In this document: positions 25,210 through 34,402 of the stretch, one piece after another
Layout of the letters: the number at the start of each line of letters is the position of its first letter
Position numbering within the stretch: position 1 is the first letter of the stretch
NCBI GenBank assembly: GCA_020831775.1
Contig: JAFIFZ010000021.1
Coordinates: 1-34,455 of the forward strand
Length of the DNA: 34,455 nucleotides
Direction: 5' to 3'
Source of the DNA: Phycisphaerales bacterium
Lineage (GTDB): Bacteria > Planctomycetota > Phycisphaerae > Phycisphaerales > UBA1924
Made by a program: the position numbers and the translations under genes
Notes under the pieces: model-generated
Database searches by the model: none
Told to the model about the DNA's origin: nothing
The model's input: the letters and a program-made list of their open reading frames with translations, nothing else

Positions 25210-26885
25210 GGGTCGACCACCCCCTCCTCGGCGAGCTTGGTCACCAGGAGCATGCTGCCGAGGGTCTTGGAGTCGAGGAGCTCATCGACGCCGATCGCCT
25301 TGAGGTCCGCCACGACCGACCCGTCGAACGCGTGGACCATTACCGGGACCTTGTGCAGCTTGCAGCGCCAGGCGAGCAGGCGGTTGGTCTCCTCGATCTG
25401 CAGGGCGCTGACGACCATCGCCGCACGGTCGCATCCGGCTTCCTCGGCGACTTCCTCGTGCTCGATGTCCCCGTGCAGCGTGCGGCAGGGCAGGCCCCGG
25501 AGCTTTCTGGGGTCGGTGTCGATCGCCAGCACATCGCGCCCCTCTTCGCTGAGGCGCTTGGCCAGGCCCCGCCCCAACGCGTTCATGCCGACGATGATGA
25601 TGTGCCCGGAGCTGATCTCCGGCGCCGCCTCGTCTTCCTGATCGGAGATGCGGAAGGGCCGGAGCAGCCCCGCCGCCTTGCACCACTTGTACAGCCCGTC
25701 GTTGAACAGGATCATGTACGACGAGCCGACGATCGTGATGAGCCCGATCACCGTGATCAGCGACAGGATCGACTGATCGATGATCCCCTTTGCCATCGCC
25801 ATCGCGCCGAAGATCAGGGAAAACTCGCTGATCTGCGCGACGGTGACGCTGGTCTTGAAGCTCGTCTTCTCGCTGTAGCCGAACCGCCCGACGATCAGGA
25901 TGAAGATCAGCGGGTTCCCGATCAGGACGAACAGCGAGAGCAAAACCGCCGCGAGCCAGTGTGCCTTCGCCTCGCCGAGGTCCATGCTCGCGCCGAGCGA
26001 CAGGAAAAACAGCGCGATGAAAAAGTTCGTCAGGGGCCCGAGGCGCCGCGTCAGCTCCCCCGCCGACCTGTGCTGCGCGAGGCTCACGCCCGCAAGGAAC
26101 GCCCCCAGCTCCAGCGAAAGCCCGAACCGCTCGGCCGCGACCACGAATGCAAAGCACCACGCGACGCCCCAAATCAGCAGCACATCGCCAGACCGGGCCG
26201 CCCAGTCGAAGAACGGGCGCATAACAAACTTCACCGAGAACAGCGCGACCGCCGCGAGCACCACCATGTACAGCCCGGCCTTGAGCAGGCCCACGCCAAG
26301 CTGCGAGAGCATGCCCGGGGGCAAGCCCCCCACTCCCTCCTCGGGCGCGACATTGTCCATCCCCGCCAGCAGCGTCAGCGCGAGGATCACCGCCAGGTCC
26401 TGCACAAGGAAGATGCCCACCGCGATGCGGCCGTAGAGACTCAGCAACTCGCCCTTCTGGCGCAGCAGCTTCACAACAACGACCGTGCTGCTGAAGGTCA
26501 GGGCGATCGCGATCACCGCGGCCTCCAGCACGGAGAACCCCAGCGGGATCGCGAACAGGAAGCCGAAGAACGCCGTGAAGACGATCTGCCCGACCCCGGC
26601 GAAGACCGCGACCTTCCCGATGTCCTTAATCTTGTCAAAGCTCAGCTCGAGCCCGACCAGAAACAGCAAGAGCGCGATCCCGACATGCGTCAGCACATAC
26701 AACGCGTCCGCGGCACCCGTCGCCTCATCGGTCTCAATCAGTCCCAGTAGCGGCCCGAGCAGCAGCCCGCCGACGATGTACACCACGATGTTGGGCACCG
26801 CCAGCCGGCGGGCGAGCACCAGCAGGACCGCGGCGGTCACGAGCATCAGCCCGATCGTCCGCATCAGCGTGATGTCGCCGGTCAT
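25206..26885 (-). CDS. CPA2 (Kef-type) cation:proton antiporter with TrkA-N domain, first copy
   Basis: This 559-residue inner-membrane protein has an exchanger domain (about residues 1-395) and a cytoplasmic TrkA-N domain. Seen: LTFSSTVVVVKLLRQKGEL (129-147), the QD pair at 162-163 in FLVQDLAVI, and AQISEFSLIFGA. The Rossmann loop is VGMNALGRG (432-440), with DTDPRKL after the second strand. Like its neighbour it probably exchanges K+ or Na+ for protons. I place the start at ATG 26885, preceded by GGAG; a TTG further upstream (26915) gives 10 more residues but would overlap the hairpin at 26914-26937. The order after hflC, with that hairpin between, suggests partial separation from hflKC transcription. 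Confidence 0.95.
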   Translation of the reverse strand: MTGDITLMRTIGLMLVTAAVLLVLARRLAVPNIVVYIVGGLLLGPLLGLIETDEATGAADALYVLTHVGIALLLFLVGLELSFDKIKDIGKVAVFAGVGQIVFTAFFGFLFAIPLGFSVLEAAVIAIALTFSSTVVVVKLLRQKGELLSLYGRIAVGIFLVQDLAVILALTLLAGMDNVAPEEGVGGLPPGMLSQLGVGLLKAGLYMVVLAAVALFSVKFVMRPFFDWAARSGDVLLIWGVAWCFAFVVAAERFGLSLELGAFLAGVSLAQHRSAGELTRRLGPLTNFFIALFFLSLGASMDLGEAKAHWLAAVLLSLFVLIGNPLIFILIVGRFGYSEKTSFKTSVTVAQISEFSLIFGAMAMAKGIIDQSILSLITVIGLITIVGSSYMILFNDGLYKWCKAAGLLRPFRISDQEDEAAPEISSGHIIIVGMNALGRGLAKRLSEEGRDVLAIDTDPRKLRGLPCRTLHGDIEHEEVAEEAGCDRAAMVVSALQIEETNRLLAWRCKLHKVPVMVHAFDGSVVADLKAIGVDELLDSKTLGSMLLVTKLAEEGVVDP

Positions 26886-26913
26886 GCCCGCTCCGCGAAA
26901 GAGAATCGGTAGC

Positions 26914-26937
26914 AAGGCCGGGCCCGAGCCCGGCCTT
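26914..26937 (-). terminator. Hairpin between hflC and the antiporter pair
   Basis: AAGGCCGGGC (26914-26923) and GCCCGGCCTT (26928-26937) form a perfect 10-bp stem around a 4-base loop. On the minus strand it lies just after the hflC stop and is followed by GCTACC rather than a T-run, so it may be an attenuator or a weak terminator. Confidence 0.45.
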
Positions 26938-26961
26938 CATGGAGCCAGAAGATAGCCCCCC

Positions 26962-27951
26962 TCAGTCGCGGGGCTGGGCCCCGATGTCGCGCAGGAACCG
27001 GAAGTAGTCCGAATCGGCCCGGAGAATCAGCGTCACATCCTGGCCCAGGGACTTGCTGTAGCTCTCCAGCGTCCTGAAAAAGGCGTAGAACTCCGGGTCG
27101 GCCCCGAACGCCTCGTTGTAAATCCGCGTCGCCTCGGCGTCCGCGGCGCCCCGGATCACCTCCGCCTGACGCCTCGCCTCTGAACGGATCTCCGAGACCC
27201 TGCGCTGCGTCTGGCCGTCGATCTCCCTCGCCCGCCCCTCGCCCTCGGCGCGGAACTGCTCGGCGATCCGCTGACGCTCGGCGATCATCCGTTCGAACAC
27301 CCGCTCCTGCACCGACTCGACATAGTCCACCCGCTTGATCCGGATATCGATCAGCTCGATCCCGTACTGCGGCATCAGTTTCTGGGCCTGCTCAAGCACC
27401 GACTGGACGATCTCCGCCCTGCCCCGGGCCACCCGCTGCAGCAGGATCTCTTCGTCCTGCTCGCCGGTGATCTGGGCCCGCTCGAGGTCCTCTCTCGAGA
27501 CCTCCCAGTCCATGGACCTGACGATCTCGACGAGGTCAGACGCGGAGATCTGGTCGCGGACCACCGAGTCGAGAATGTCGTTCAGGCGGAGCTGCGCCCC
27601 CCGCTCGTCCCCCACGCTCTGGAGGAACTTCAGGGGGTCGACGATCCGCCAGCGGGCGGTCGTGTCGACGGAGATGAACTGCTCGCCGCGGGTAGGGATC
27701 TGGTTCGGATCGCCGTCCCAGGAAAGCAGCCGCTTGTCGAACTTACGCACCTCCTGGATGAACGGGATCTTAAAGTGGAGCCCCGGCTCGGTCACGGGCT
27801 CGCCGACGGGGGCGCCGAACTGCACGACCACCGCCTGCTCGGTCTCGTCGAGCGAGAAGGTCGAGAGCGAGAAGCCGATCACGCCCAGGATCGCCAGCAC
27901 GATGATCACAGAGGTCAGGCCCAGCCCGCCTGTCACGAGTTTGTTGTTCAT
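26962..27951 (-). CDS. hflC: HflC, regulator of FtsH protease (SPFH/band 7)
   Basis: HflC is anchored in the inner membrane by its N-terminus and forms, with HflK, a large periplasmic cage that surrounds FtsH and tunes its proteolysis. This 329-residue protein is normal in length. Seen: a membrane segment (GLTSVIIVLAILGVIGFSLS), EQAVVVQFGAPVGEPVTEPG, HFKIPFIQEV, and the long heptad-rich helix RMIAERQRIAEQFRAEGEG with a C-terminal DYFRFLRD. The start overlaps the hflK stop by 4 bp (ATGA), as is usual for the pair. FtsH is not in the window. Confidence 0.96.
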   Translation of the reverse strand: MNNKLVTGGLGLTSVIIVLAILGVIGFSLSTFSLDETEQAVVVQFGAPVGEPVTEPGLHFKIPFIQEVRKFDKRLLSWDGDPNQIPTRGEQFISVDTTARWRIVDPLKFLQSVGDERGAQLRLNDILDSVVRDQISASDLVEIVRSMDWEVSREDLERAQITGEQDEEILLQRVARGRAEIVQSVLEQAQKLMPQYGIELIDIRIKRVDYVESVQERVFERMIAERQRIAEQFRAEGEGRAREIDGQTQRRVSEIRSEARRQAEVIRGAADAEATRIYNEAFGADPEFYAFFRTLESYSKSLGQDVTLILRADSDYFRFLRDIGAQPRD

Positions 27952-28976
27952 CGTCCACCCCCCGTGCGGGACCCGCCCGCGGGCTCGTCGAGGTTCAGCA
28001 TCGGAAGCGTCGGGAGCATCTGCCCCTCCTCCACGACCAGGACCCGCCCGATCTTCGGCATCACCTGGTCGATCATCTCAAGGAACAGCCGCTGGCGCGT
28101 CACCGCGGGCGCGTTTGAGTATTCCGCGAGGATCGCGGTGAACCGCTCGGCCTCGCCCAGCGCGCTGTTGGTGCGCTCGGCCGCGTAGCCCTGGGCCGCC
28201 GCGACGAGCTGCTGCGCTTCGCCCTCGGCCCGCGGCAGGAGCTGGTTGCGGCGCTTCTCCGCCTCGTTGATCATCCGCTCGCGCTCCTGCTCGGCCTGGT
28301 TCACCTCGTTGAACGCCGGCTTGACCCGCTCGGGAGGCGTGACATCCTGCAGCTCGATCGTGCTGATCGTGATCCCCGCGTCGAACGAGTCGAGGATCTC
28401 CTGCAGCTCCTCCCTCGCCTTCCTCGCCACCTCGACACGCTTCTCGGTCAGCACATCGCTGCCGAGGCTGTTGCCCACGATCCGGCGCATCACCGCCTCG
28501 GAGATGTCGCGGATGGTCTTGGTCTGCTCGCGCACCCTGTGCAGGTACTTCTCCGCATCCTCGATGCGGTACTGCACCACCCACTCGACATCGATCACCT
28601 TCAGATCGCCCGTGAGCATCAGCGACTCGGCCAGGTGCTCGCGAGACTTGCTGTACTCCGTCCGCCTGGCCGTCCCGACGGTCCGGAAGCCGAACTCTTC
28701 CTTCAAGACGCGGCGCGTCGGCACGAAGTAGACGCTGTCGATCCCGTACGGCGCCTTGAAGTGCAGCCCCGGTTGGCGCACGCTCATCACCTTGCCGAAC
28801 CTTTTGACCACAGCCTCGCCCTCGGCCTGCACCGTGTAGAAGCTGGTCCAGACCCCGGCCGCGATCACGCCCAGGATCAGGACGACCTGCCCGATCAGCA
28901 GCGCTCGCTTGGGGTCGATCTGGATCTGGTCGACATTGAACTGGAACGATTCGGGCGGGCCCTGTCGTCTGGCCAT
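27948..28976 (-). CDS. hflK: HflK, regulator of FtsH protease (SPFH/band 7)
   Basis: HflK is the partner of HflC in the FtsH-surrounding membrane complex. This 342-residue protein has a cytoplasmic N-terminus (about 28 residues), a membrane segment (LLIGQVVLILGVIAAGVW), the SPFH domain (VQAEGEAVVKRFGKV to IELQDVTPPERVKPAF) and a coiled helix (NQAEQERERMINEAEKRR). A short Gly/Arg-rich tail follows. The ATG at 28976 follows AGAGGATTCCTGAT. It is the first gene of the hflKC pair and is divergent from mnmG across 227 bp, where I see no clear promoter pair. Confidence 0.95.
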   Translation of the reverse strand: MARRQGPPESFQFNVDQIQIDPKRALLIGQVVLILGVIAAGVWTSFYTVQAEGEAVVKRFGKVMSVRQPGLHFKAPYGIDSVYFVPTRRVLKEEFGFRTVGTARRTEYSKSREHLAESLMLTGDLKVIDVEWVVQYRIEDAEKYLHRVREQTKTIRDISEAVMRRIVGNSLGSDVLTEKRVEVARKAREELQEILDSFDAGITISTIELQDVTPPERVKPAFNEVNQAEQERERMINEAEKRRNQLLPRAEGEAQQLVAAAQGYAAERTNSALGEAERFTAILAEYSNAPAVTRQRLFLEMIDQVMPKIGRVLVVEEGQMLPTLPMLNLDEPAGGSRTGGGR

Positions 28977-29203
28977 ATCAGGAATCCTCTTCTAAATCTG
29001 CCGCGGCGCCCCACGCCGCCCACACCTTCCCCAACCGTCACCGGCGAACCGATGCGGGACCCGGAGCATACGGGCGGGCGGTCCGCGGCGGCACACACCC
29101 GCGCCGAGGACCATCAGATTCCGGATCAACGCTGTCGGATTTCACCGCCCCCGCACGCCGAGCCTCCCGGATCGCCCCAGTTCCGGCTCTACGATCCGCT
29201 GCG

Positions 29204-31141
29204 ATGGACCGACAGGCGTACAGGGTGATCGTGATCGGAGGCGGGCACGCGGGCGTCGAAGCCGCGTGGGCGGCCGCCAATCTGCTCCCCGCCGAACGAT
29301 CCGCCAGCGGCGCCCTCCGCCCGACCGTCGCCCTGGTCACCCTCGACCCGGCCAAGATCGGCGTGATGAGCTGCAACCCCGCCATCGGCGGGCTCGCCAA
29401 GGGCCAGCTCGTCCGCGAGGTCGACGCCATGGGCGGCCTCATGGGCCTCGCCGCCGACGCCACCGGCATCCACTTCAAGGTCCTCAACACCAGCAAGGGC
29501 CCTGCCGTCCACGGCCCACGCTGCCAGAACGACAAACACGCCTACGCCGAAGCCGTTCAGGCCCTCATCGCCTCCCGCCCCGAGATCGAGGTCATCGCGG
29601 CGGCCGTCGAGGGCCTGATCTTTCAGGGCACGAAACTCGCCGGCGTGCGCATCAACACGCCCCTTGGCCGGGCCGAACTCGCCGCCCCCGCCATCGTCCT
29701 GACCACCGGCACCTTCATGCGCGGGCTCATGCACACCGGCGAGAAAAAGTCCGCCGGCGGGCGCCACGGCGAAGCCCCCTCCGTCGGCATCTCCGACGAG
29801 CTCCGCCGCCTCGGGTTCGAGCTCGGACGCCTCAAAACCGGCACGCCCCCGCGCCTTCGCAAGTCCACCATCGACTGGGACAACCTCCCCGTCCAGCCCG
29901 GCGACGACCAGCCCCTCCCCTTCTCCGACCTGACCGAACGCGGCCCGTGGTCCGCCGGCGAACTCGTCTGCGACCGCTTCCCGCTCCTCGAACAGCTCGA
30001 CTGCCGACAGACCCGCACCACAGCCGACGCCCACGAACACATCCGCCAGAACCTCCACCGCGCCCCGATGTTCAGCGGGCAGATCGAGTCCGTCGGCCCA
30101 CGCTACTGCCCCTCCATCGAGGACAAGGTCAACCGCTTCGCCGACCGCGAATCCCACGGCGTCTTCCTCGAACCAGAGAGCTGGCGCTCCGACTGGGTCT
30201 ACTGCAACGGCATCGCCACAAGCCTCCCCGAAGATGTCCAGCTCGCCCTCGTCCGCGCCATGCCCGGCTGCGACAAGGCCGAGGTGCTCCAGTACGGCTA
30301 CGCCGTCGAGTACGACATGGTCCGCCCCCACCAGATCCACGCGACGGGCATGACCAAGAGCGTCGAAGGCTTGTTCCTCGCCGGGCAGATCAACGGCACC
30401 AGCGGCTACGAAGAAGCCGCCGCCCAGGGCCTCGTCGCCGGCCTCAACGCCGCGAGGTTTGCGCTGGGCGAAGAACCCCGCACGCTCGGTCGACACGAGG
30501 CGTACATCGGCGTGCTGATGGACGACCTGGTGACCAAGACACCGGTCGAGCCCTACCGCATGTTCACCAGCCGCGCCGAGCACCGCCTGCTCCTGCGCGC
30601 CGACAACAGCGCCGACAGGCTCACCCCGCTCGCCGAAGAACTCGGCCTGCTCTCGTCGACCGAACTCGGCCGTATGCGGCTTGCGGTCTTTCAGCAGCGC
30701 CGGCAGGAAACAGCCGAACTCGCCCGCGCCATCGCCGAAGCAAAGCTCGACGGCGAACCGCTCACCAAGTCACTCGTCCGTTCCGAGTTCGGCTATGGCG
30801 ACCTGCGCCGCGCTCTCCCCGGCGTCCGCGCCGCCCGTTCGTCATGGATGGGCGTCTTCGCCTCGATGAAGTACGCGCCTTACATCGAACGCCAGGAGGC
30901 AGAGATCCGGCGCCAGTCGAAGATGGAACGCAAACGCATCCCCTCCGCCCTCGACTTCGCAAACATCACCCCGATGCGCAAGGAAGCCCGCCAGGCATTG
31001 GGCCGCTTCCGCCCCGAAACCTTCGGCCAGGCCGGACGCCTCGAAGGCGTCACCCCCGCCGACCTGACCCTGCTCGCCGTCGTCGTCGAACGCTTCAAAC
31101 GAGGCGAACTCCCGCCCGGCGTCCCCGTCGGCGCGGCCTGA
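29204..31141 (+). CDS. mnmG: tRNA uridine-5-carboxymethylaminomethyl modification enzyme MnmG
   Basis: MnmG works with MnmE to add the cmnm5 group to the wobble uridine (U34) of several tRNAs, using FAD, 5,10-methylene-THF and NADH. The 645-residue length is slightly above usual. Seen: FAD loop GGGHAG (12-17), MSCNPAIGGLAKGQLVREVD, and GRLKTGTPPRLRKSTID. Further motifs are GPRYCPSIEDKVNRFADR, LFLAGQINGTSGYEEAAAQG and the C-terminal FGQAGRLEGVTPADL. Relative to E. coli MnmG there is a roughly 13-residue insert (LPAERSASGALRP, about 28-40) just before the second strand of the FAD domain. It stands upstream of the glycerophosphodiesterase gene by 76 bp. Confidence 0.99.
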   Translation: MDRQAYRVIVIGGGHAGVEAAWAAANLLPAERSASGALRPTVALVTLDPAKIGVMSCNPAIGGLAKGQLVREVDAMGGLMGLAADATGIHFKVLNTSKGPAVHGPRCQNDKHAYAEAVQALIASRPEIEVIAAAVEGLIFQGTKLAGVRINTPLGRAELAAPAIVLTTGTFMRGLMHTGEKKSAGGRHGEAPSVGISDELRRLGFELGRLKTGTPPRLRKSTIDWDNLPVQPGDDQPLPFSDLTERGPWSAGELVCDRFPLLEQLDCRQTRTTADAHEHIRQNLHRAPMFSGQIESVGPRYCPSIEDKVNRFADRESHGVFLEPESWRSDWVYCNGIATSLPEDVQLALVRAMPGCDKAEVLQYGYAVEYDMVRPHQIHATGMTKSVEGLFLAGQINGTSGYEEAAAQGLVAGLNAARFALGEEPRTLGRHEAYIGVLMDDLVTKTPVEPYRMFTSRAEHRLLLRADNSADRLTPLAEELGLLSSTELGRMRLAVFQQRRQETAELARAIAEAKLDGEPLTKSLVRSEFGYGDLRRALPGVRAARSSWMGVFASMKYAPYIERQEAEIRRQSKMERKRIPSALDFANITPMRKEARQALGRFRPETFGQAGRLEGVTPADLTLLAVVVERFKRGELPPGVPVGAA

Positions 31142-31217
31142 GCCGACGGCCAAGCCCCAAACGCGAAAACTCCGGACGAGCCCAAGACCCGTTCTCACCA
31201 AACAGCGGAACCCGTCG

Positions 31218-32216
31218 ATGAACCCCACACCCACTTCAGATCACCCCCGCAAACCGCGCCTGCCGCGGCTCCTCGCGGCGGTGCTCCTCACCCTCTCGAT
31301 CTTCCCCGCACACGCCTCGGCGATCGCCTCGACCTCCCCGCCCGCCGTCGTCTCCTGGACCGACCCCGATTGCGACCTTGTCCTCGTTGTCGCCCATCGC
31401 GCCACGATCCACCTCGCGCCCGAAAACTCGCTCAGGGCGATCGAGCTCTCGATCCTGTACGGCGCCGACATCGTCGAGGTCGACCTCCGCCGCACCAGCG
31501 ACGGACACTACATCCTCATGCACGACACGACCGTCGACCGCACCACCAACGGCCGAGGCAAAGTCTCCGAACTCGCGCTCGAAGACATCAGCGCCCTGCG
31601 CCTGCTCAGCCCCGATGGCCCCGTCACCGATCAACCTGTCCCGACGCTGGAAGAAGCCCTCGAGCTCGTCCGGGGCCGGGCGATGATCAACCTCGACAAG
31701 GTCTCGCCAGAGCAGATGGCCGAGGTCGTCGAGATCGTCGCACAGATGGACTTGCTCGACCACGCGCTCTTCAAGTCGCGCGAGCAGCCCGAGCAGGCCG
31801 CCAAACGCCTCTCCGCCCTTCCGCCCGAAGTCCGCTACATGCCGATCATCACCGCCAGCAGAATCGCAGACGAAGACCTCATCGAGCTGATCGAACGCTA
31901 CCACGAACTCACCGGCGCCACGGCGGTCGAGCTCATCTTCAACCAAAGCAACGCCGACCGCATGACCCACGAGCTCTTCTCGCGCATCAACGACATCGGC
32001 GTCCGAGTCTGGATCAACACGCTCTGGGACGGCAGGCTCTCGGGCGGTCTCGGCGACGACTCCGTCGGCGTCGCCGAACCAGAAAGACTCTGGGGGCAGC
32101 TCATCGAGGCAGGCGTCGGCGCGATCCAGACCGACTACCCGATCCATCTGCGCTCGCTGCTCGCCTCGCAAGGCTTCGCAAGAGCAGCGCGAAAAGCCGA
32201 AGCATCGGAAGATTGA
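31218..32216 (+). CDS. Exported glycerophosphodiester phosphodiesterase family protein
   Basis: This 332-residue protein has a long basic N-region, a hydrophobic signal core (LLAAVLLTLSIFPAHASA) and a GDPD TIM-barrel domain. Seen: H60-R61 in VAHRATIHLAPENSLRAI, E69 in PEN, metal ligands E87 and D89 in VEVDLRRTSDG, and H102 in MHDTTVDRTTNGRG. These match the GDPD catalytic set, except that HRG is HRA. The enzyme likely hydrolyses glycerophosphodiesters in the periplasm to alcohols and glycerol 3-phosphate. It lies between mnmG and a haem-domain lipoprotein gene. Confidence 0.93.
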   Translation: MNPTPTSDHPRKPRLPRLLAAVLLTLSIFPAHASAIASTSPPAVVSWTDPDCDLVLVVAHRATIHLAPENSLRAIELSILYGADIVEVDLRRTSDGHYILMHDTTVDRTTNGRGKVSELALEDISALRLLSPDGPVTDQPVPTLEEALELVRGRAMINLDKVSPEQMAEVVEIVAQMDLLDHALFKSREQPEQAAKRLSALPPEVRYMPIITASRIADEDLIELIERYHELTGATAVELIFNQSNADRMTHELFSRINDIGVRVWINTLWDGRLSGGLGDDSVGVAEPERLWGQLIEAGVGAIQTDYPIHLRSLLASQGFARAARKAEASED

Positions 32217-32284
32217 GCCTTCCGCCCATTCCGCTGCGCCACCGCGATAGGCTTGTGTCTCACGCATATCACGGAGGCCGACAC

Positions 32285-33640
32285 ATGCACACGACACGAT
32301 CACTCCTCATCTGCGCCGGCGCAGCGTTCTTCGTATCGACACTCGCAGGCTGCGCCGCGCCCGGCCATCGAGCCGCCTTCGACCCGGACCGGAACATCTT
32401 CATTCCCGAGGCGCAGGACCTCGTTTCGACGCTCCGCGTCAGCGCGGTCCACGACGCCGAGCACATCCAGATCCGCTACGAATTCCCCACAGACAACCCC
32501 AGTTGGTACCACCAATACTGGGTCTACGAGAACGGCTCGTGGACACGCTACGGCAGCTCGCCCGCAGGGCCCGAACCCCACGGCTTCTACGAAGACCGCA
32601 TCTCCGTCGCCATCGACGCGGGCAACATCCCCCACTACGACATCTACGGCGGTTTCCTCGTCACCCACCCCGGCGTCCGCAGCCGCACCGACGAGGTCTC
32701 CCGGGAACACGCCGAGGCCCACCCGCACATCGGGCAACGACTCGGCGAGAGCGATGTCCGCAAGTTTGTCTCAGAGTCACGCACCGACGGCCCGCTCGAT
32801 ACCCGCTGGTCGAGCGTGCGCGACCCGGCCGAGCTCATGGACCTCCGCCGGCGGAGCGTCTTCCTCGACACTTGGCAGTGGCGCGCCCACCGCAGCAACC
32901 CCGTCGGCTTCGCCGACAACGGCTATGTCCTCGACTACCGCCTCTCCTCAGAGGGGCGCTCGATGTACACCACCAACGCCAACAACAACGGCGACGGCCC
33001 CGCATTCGTCTTCAACGAGCAAGCCGCGGGGGTCCGGGCGCTCAGCAAGAGCCGCCTGCTCGAGCGCGGCTATTCGCAGGACGATCCGTACTACCTCACC
33101 GAAGAGACCGCACGCCCCATCAGCGATCGCGACCGATGGAACGAAGGCGACGCGATCCCCTACCGCCTGCTCCGCGAGCCCTCGGGCAGCCGCGGCTCGA
33201 TCAAGGCCGACGGCCGCTGGGAGGACGGCGTCTGGCGCGTCCGCGTCACCCGCACGCTGGAGGCGCCCAATCGCCTCGACAGCCACGACCTCGTCCCCGG
33301 CTGGGACTACACCGTCCAGTTCGCCATCCACAGCGGCGCAGTCGGCGCACGATGGCATCTGGTCTCCGCCCCGATCTCGATGCGTGTCGGCGACGGGGGC
33401 AGCGACGCCGGCGCAACCCTCGTCGCCTCCAGAGCCCCGGACGGCACGGATCTGAACGACGCCGAAAGCGTCTGGATCGAGCTCCCCGTCTTCTACCCCG
33501 GGCAGGCAGGAGCCGACGAGATCCGCGCCGATCCAGAGCTCGACGCAGCCGTTCGAGCCGTCGCAGCCGACCCCAAAGACGATCAGAAAGTCCGGAGACT
33601 GTCGGAGTTGCTGGCCGCGAGGGAGCCCGTGCGCCGATAA
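32285..33640 (+). CDS. Lipoprotein with an ethylbenzene-dehydrogenase-like haem-binding domain
   Basis: This 451-residue protein has a lipoprotein signal (LLICAGAAFFVSTLAGC, lipidation at C23). Its remaining part recalls the EB_dh family: b-type-haem-binding domains first known as the gamma subunit of ethylbenzene dehydrogenase and later found in many standalone exported proteins. Points of resemblance are DAEHIQIRYEF near the N-terminus, DTWQWRAHRSNPVGFADN (about residues 198-215) and GRWEDGVWRVRVTRTL (about 318-333). The last looks like the family's C-terminal strand pattern. Residues that could ligate haem (Met, Lys or His) cannot be fixed by eye. The ATG at 32285 follows CACGGAGGCC. An electron-transfer or sensing role is inference. 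Confidence 0.75.
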   Translation: MHTTRSLLICAGAAFFVSTLAGCAAPGHRAAFDPDRNIFIPEAQDLVSTLRVSAVHDAEHIQIRYEFPTDNPSWYHQYWVYENGSWTRYGSSPAGPEPHGFYEDRISVAIDAGNIPHYDIYGGFLVTHPGVRSRTDEVSREHAEAHPHIGQRLGESDVRKFVSESRTDGPLDTRWSSVRDPAELMDLRRRSVFLDTWQWRAHRSNPVGFADNGYVLDYRLSSEGRSMYTTNANNNGDGPAFVFNEQAAGVRALSKSRLLERGYSQDDPYYLTEETARPISDRDRWNEGDAIPYRLLREPSGSRGSIKADGRWEDGVWRVRVTRTLEAPNRLDSHDLVPGWDYTVQFAIHSGAVGARWHLVSAPISMRVGDGGSDAGATLVASRAPDGTDLNDAESVWIELPVFYPGQAGADEIRADPELDAAVRAVAADPKDDQKVRRLSELLAAREPVRR

Positions 33641-33709
33641 TCCCGCCTGTCACGCGCCCGCCGGAGGGGCGGAGCAATCTGGCAACCTCGCACAGCAAAC
33701 GGAGCAACC

Positions 33710-34342
33710 ATGACCAACTTCATCCACCGCGGGGCGACAGCCGCCGCACTGGCCGTCGCGGCATTCGGGGCCCTGCCCCTCCTGAGCGGCTGCGCCACAA
33801 ACGACCGCCCAGAACGCGTCGACCCCGAGCGACTCTCTGAGCAGCAGCGCGCTTTCTGGTCCAACCTCCAGGACCTCTGCGGCAAGGCCTTCGAGGGACG
33901 CGTCGTCCAGGACACCACCGGAAACCCCGACTTCACTTTCCGCCCCATGATCATGCATGTCCGCACCTGCGAGGACGGACGCATCCTCATCCCCTTCCAT
34001 GTCGCCGAGGACCGCTCGCGCACATGGGTCCTCACCCAGACCCGCAACGGCCTCCGCCTCAAGCACGACCACCGCATGCCCGACGGCTCCGAGGACGAGA
34101 CCACCCAGTACGGCGGCGACACCCGCGGCCCCGGCGAGCCCACCAAGCAGGAGTTCCACGCCGACCGCTTCACCGCAGAGCTGATCCCCGCCGCCAGCAC
34201 CAATGTCTGGACGGTCGAGATCATCCCCGGCCGGACTTTCGCCTACGCCCTCCGCCGCGAAGGAACCGACAGGCGGTTCCGCGTCGAGTTCGACCTGACC
34301 ATGCCGGTCGCCGCGCCCCCGGCGCCCTGGGGCCACGACTGA
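33710..34342 (+). CDS. Lipoprotein of unknown function
   Basis: This 210-residue protein begins with a signal and lipobox (AAFGALPLLSGC, lipidation at about C28). The mature part has FWSNLQDLCGKAFEGRV, MIMHVRTCEDGRILIPFHV, SRTWVLTQTRNGLRLKHDHR and a TKQEFHADRFTAEL strand. The even alternation of strands suggests an all-beta domain. I have the impression of a widespread secreted family but cannot name it. The ATG at 33710 follows AACGGAGCAACC. It is the last plus-strand gene in the window, 69 bp after the haem-domain lipoprotein, and probably co-transcribed with it. Confidence 0.82.
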   Translation: MTNFIHRGATAAALAVAAFGALPLLSGCATNDRPERVDPERLSEQQRAFWSNLQDLCGKAFEGRVVQDTTGNPDFTFRPMIMHVRTCEDGRILIPFHVAEDRSRTWVLTQTRNGLRLKHDHRMPDGSEDETTQYGGDTRGPGEPTKQEFHADRFTAELIPAASTNVWTVEIIPGRTFAYALRREGTDRRFRVEFDLTMPVAAPPAPWGHD

Positions 34343-34373
34343 CGCCTCGGATCCCCAAGAGACCATGAAGAAA

Positions 34374-34402
34374 GGCCCCGCCGCAAGCGAGGCCGGGCCG
34401 TT
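34374..34402. terminator. Hairpin at the right end, likely terminator
   Basis: GGCCCCGCC (34374-34382) and GGCCGGGCC (34391-34399) pair in eight of nine positions with an 8-base loop. It is followed by GTTTATG on the plus strand and by TTTCTT on the minus strand, so it could end transcription in either direction. It lies 31 bp after the last lipoprotein gene. Confidence 0.6.

Noticed and set aside
29266-31221. Long second-frame reading over mnmG
   Set aside because: Arg/Pro-rich shadow; mnmG motifs are in the other frame.
31370-32284. Extension of the haem-domain lipoprotein far upstream
   Set aside because: The region is a shadow of the glycerophosphodiesterase gene; the lipoprotein start at 32285 has GGAGG and a lipobox.
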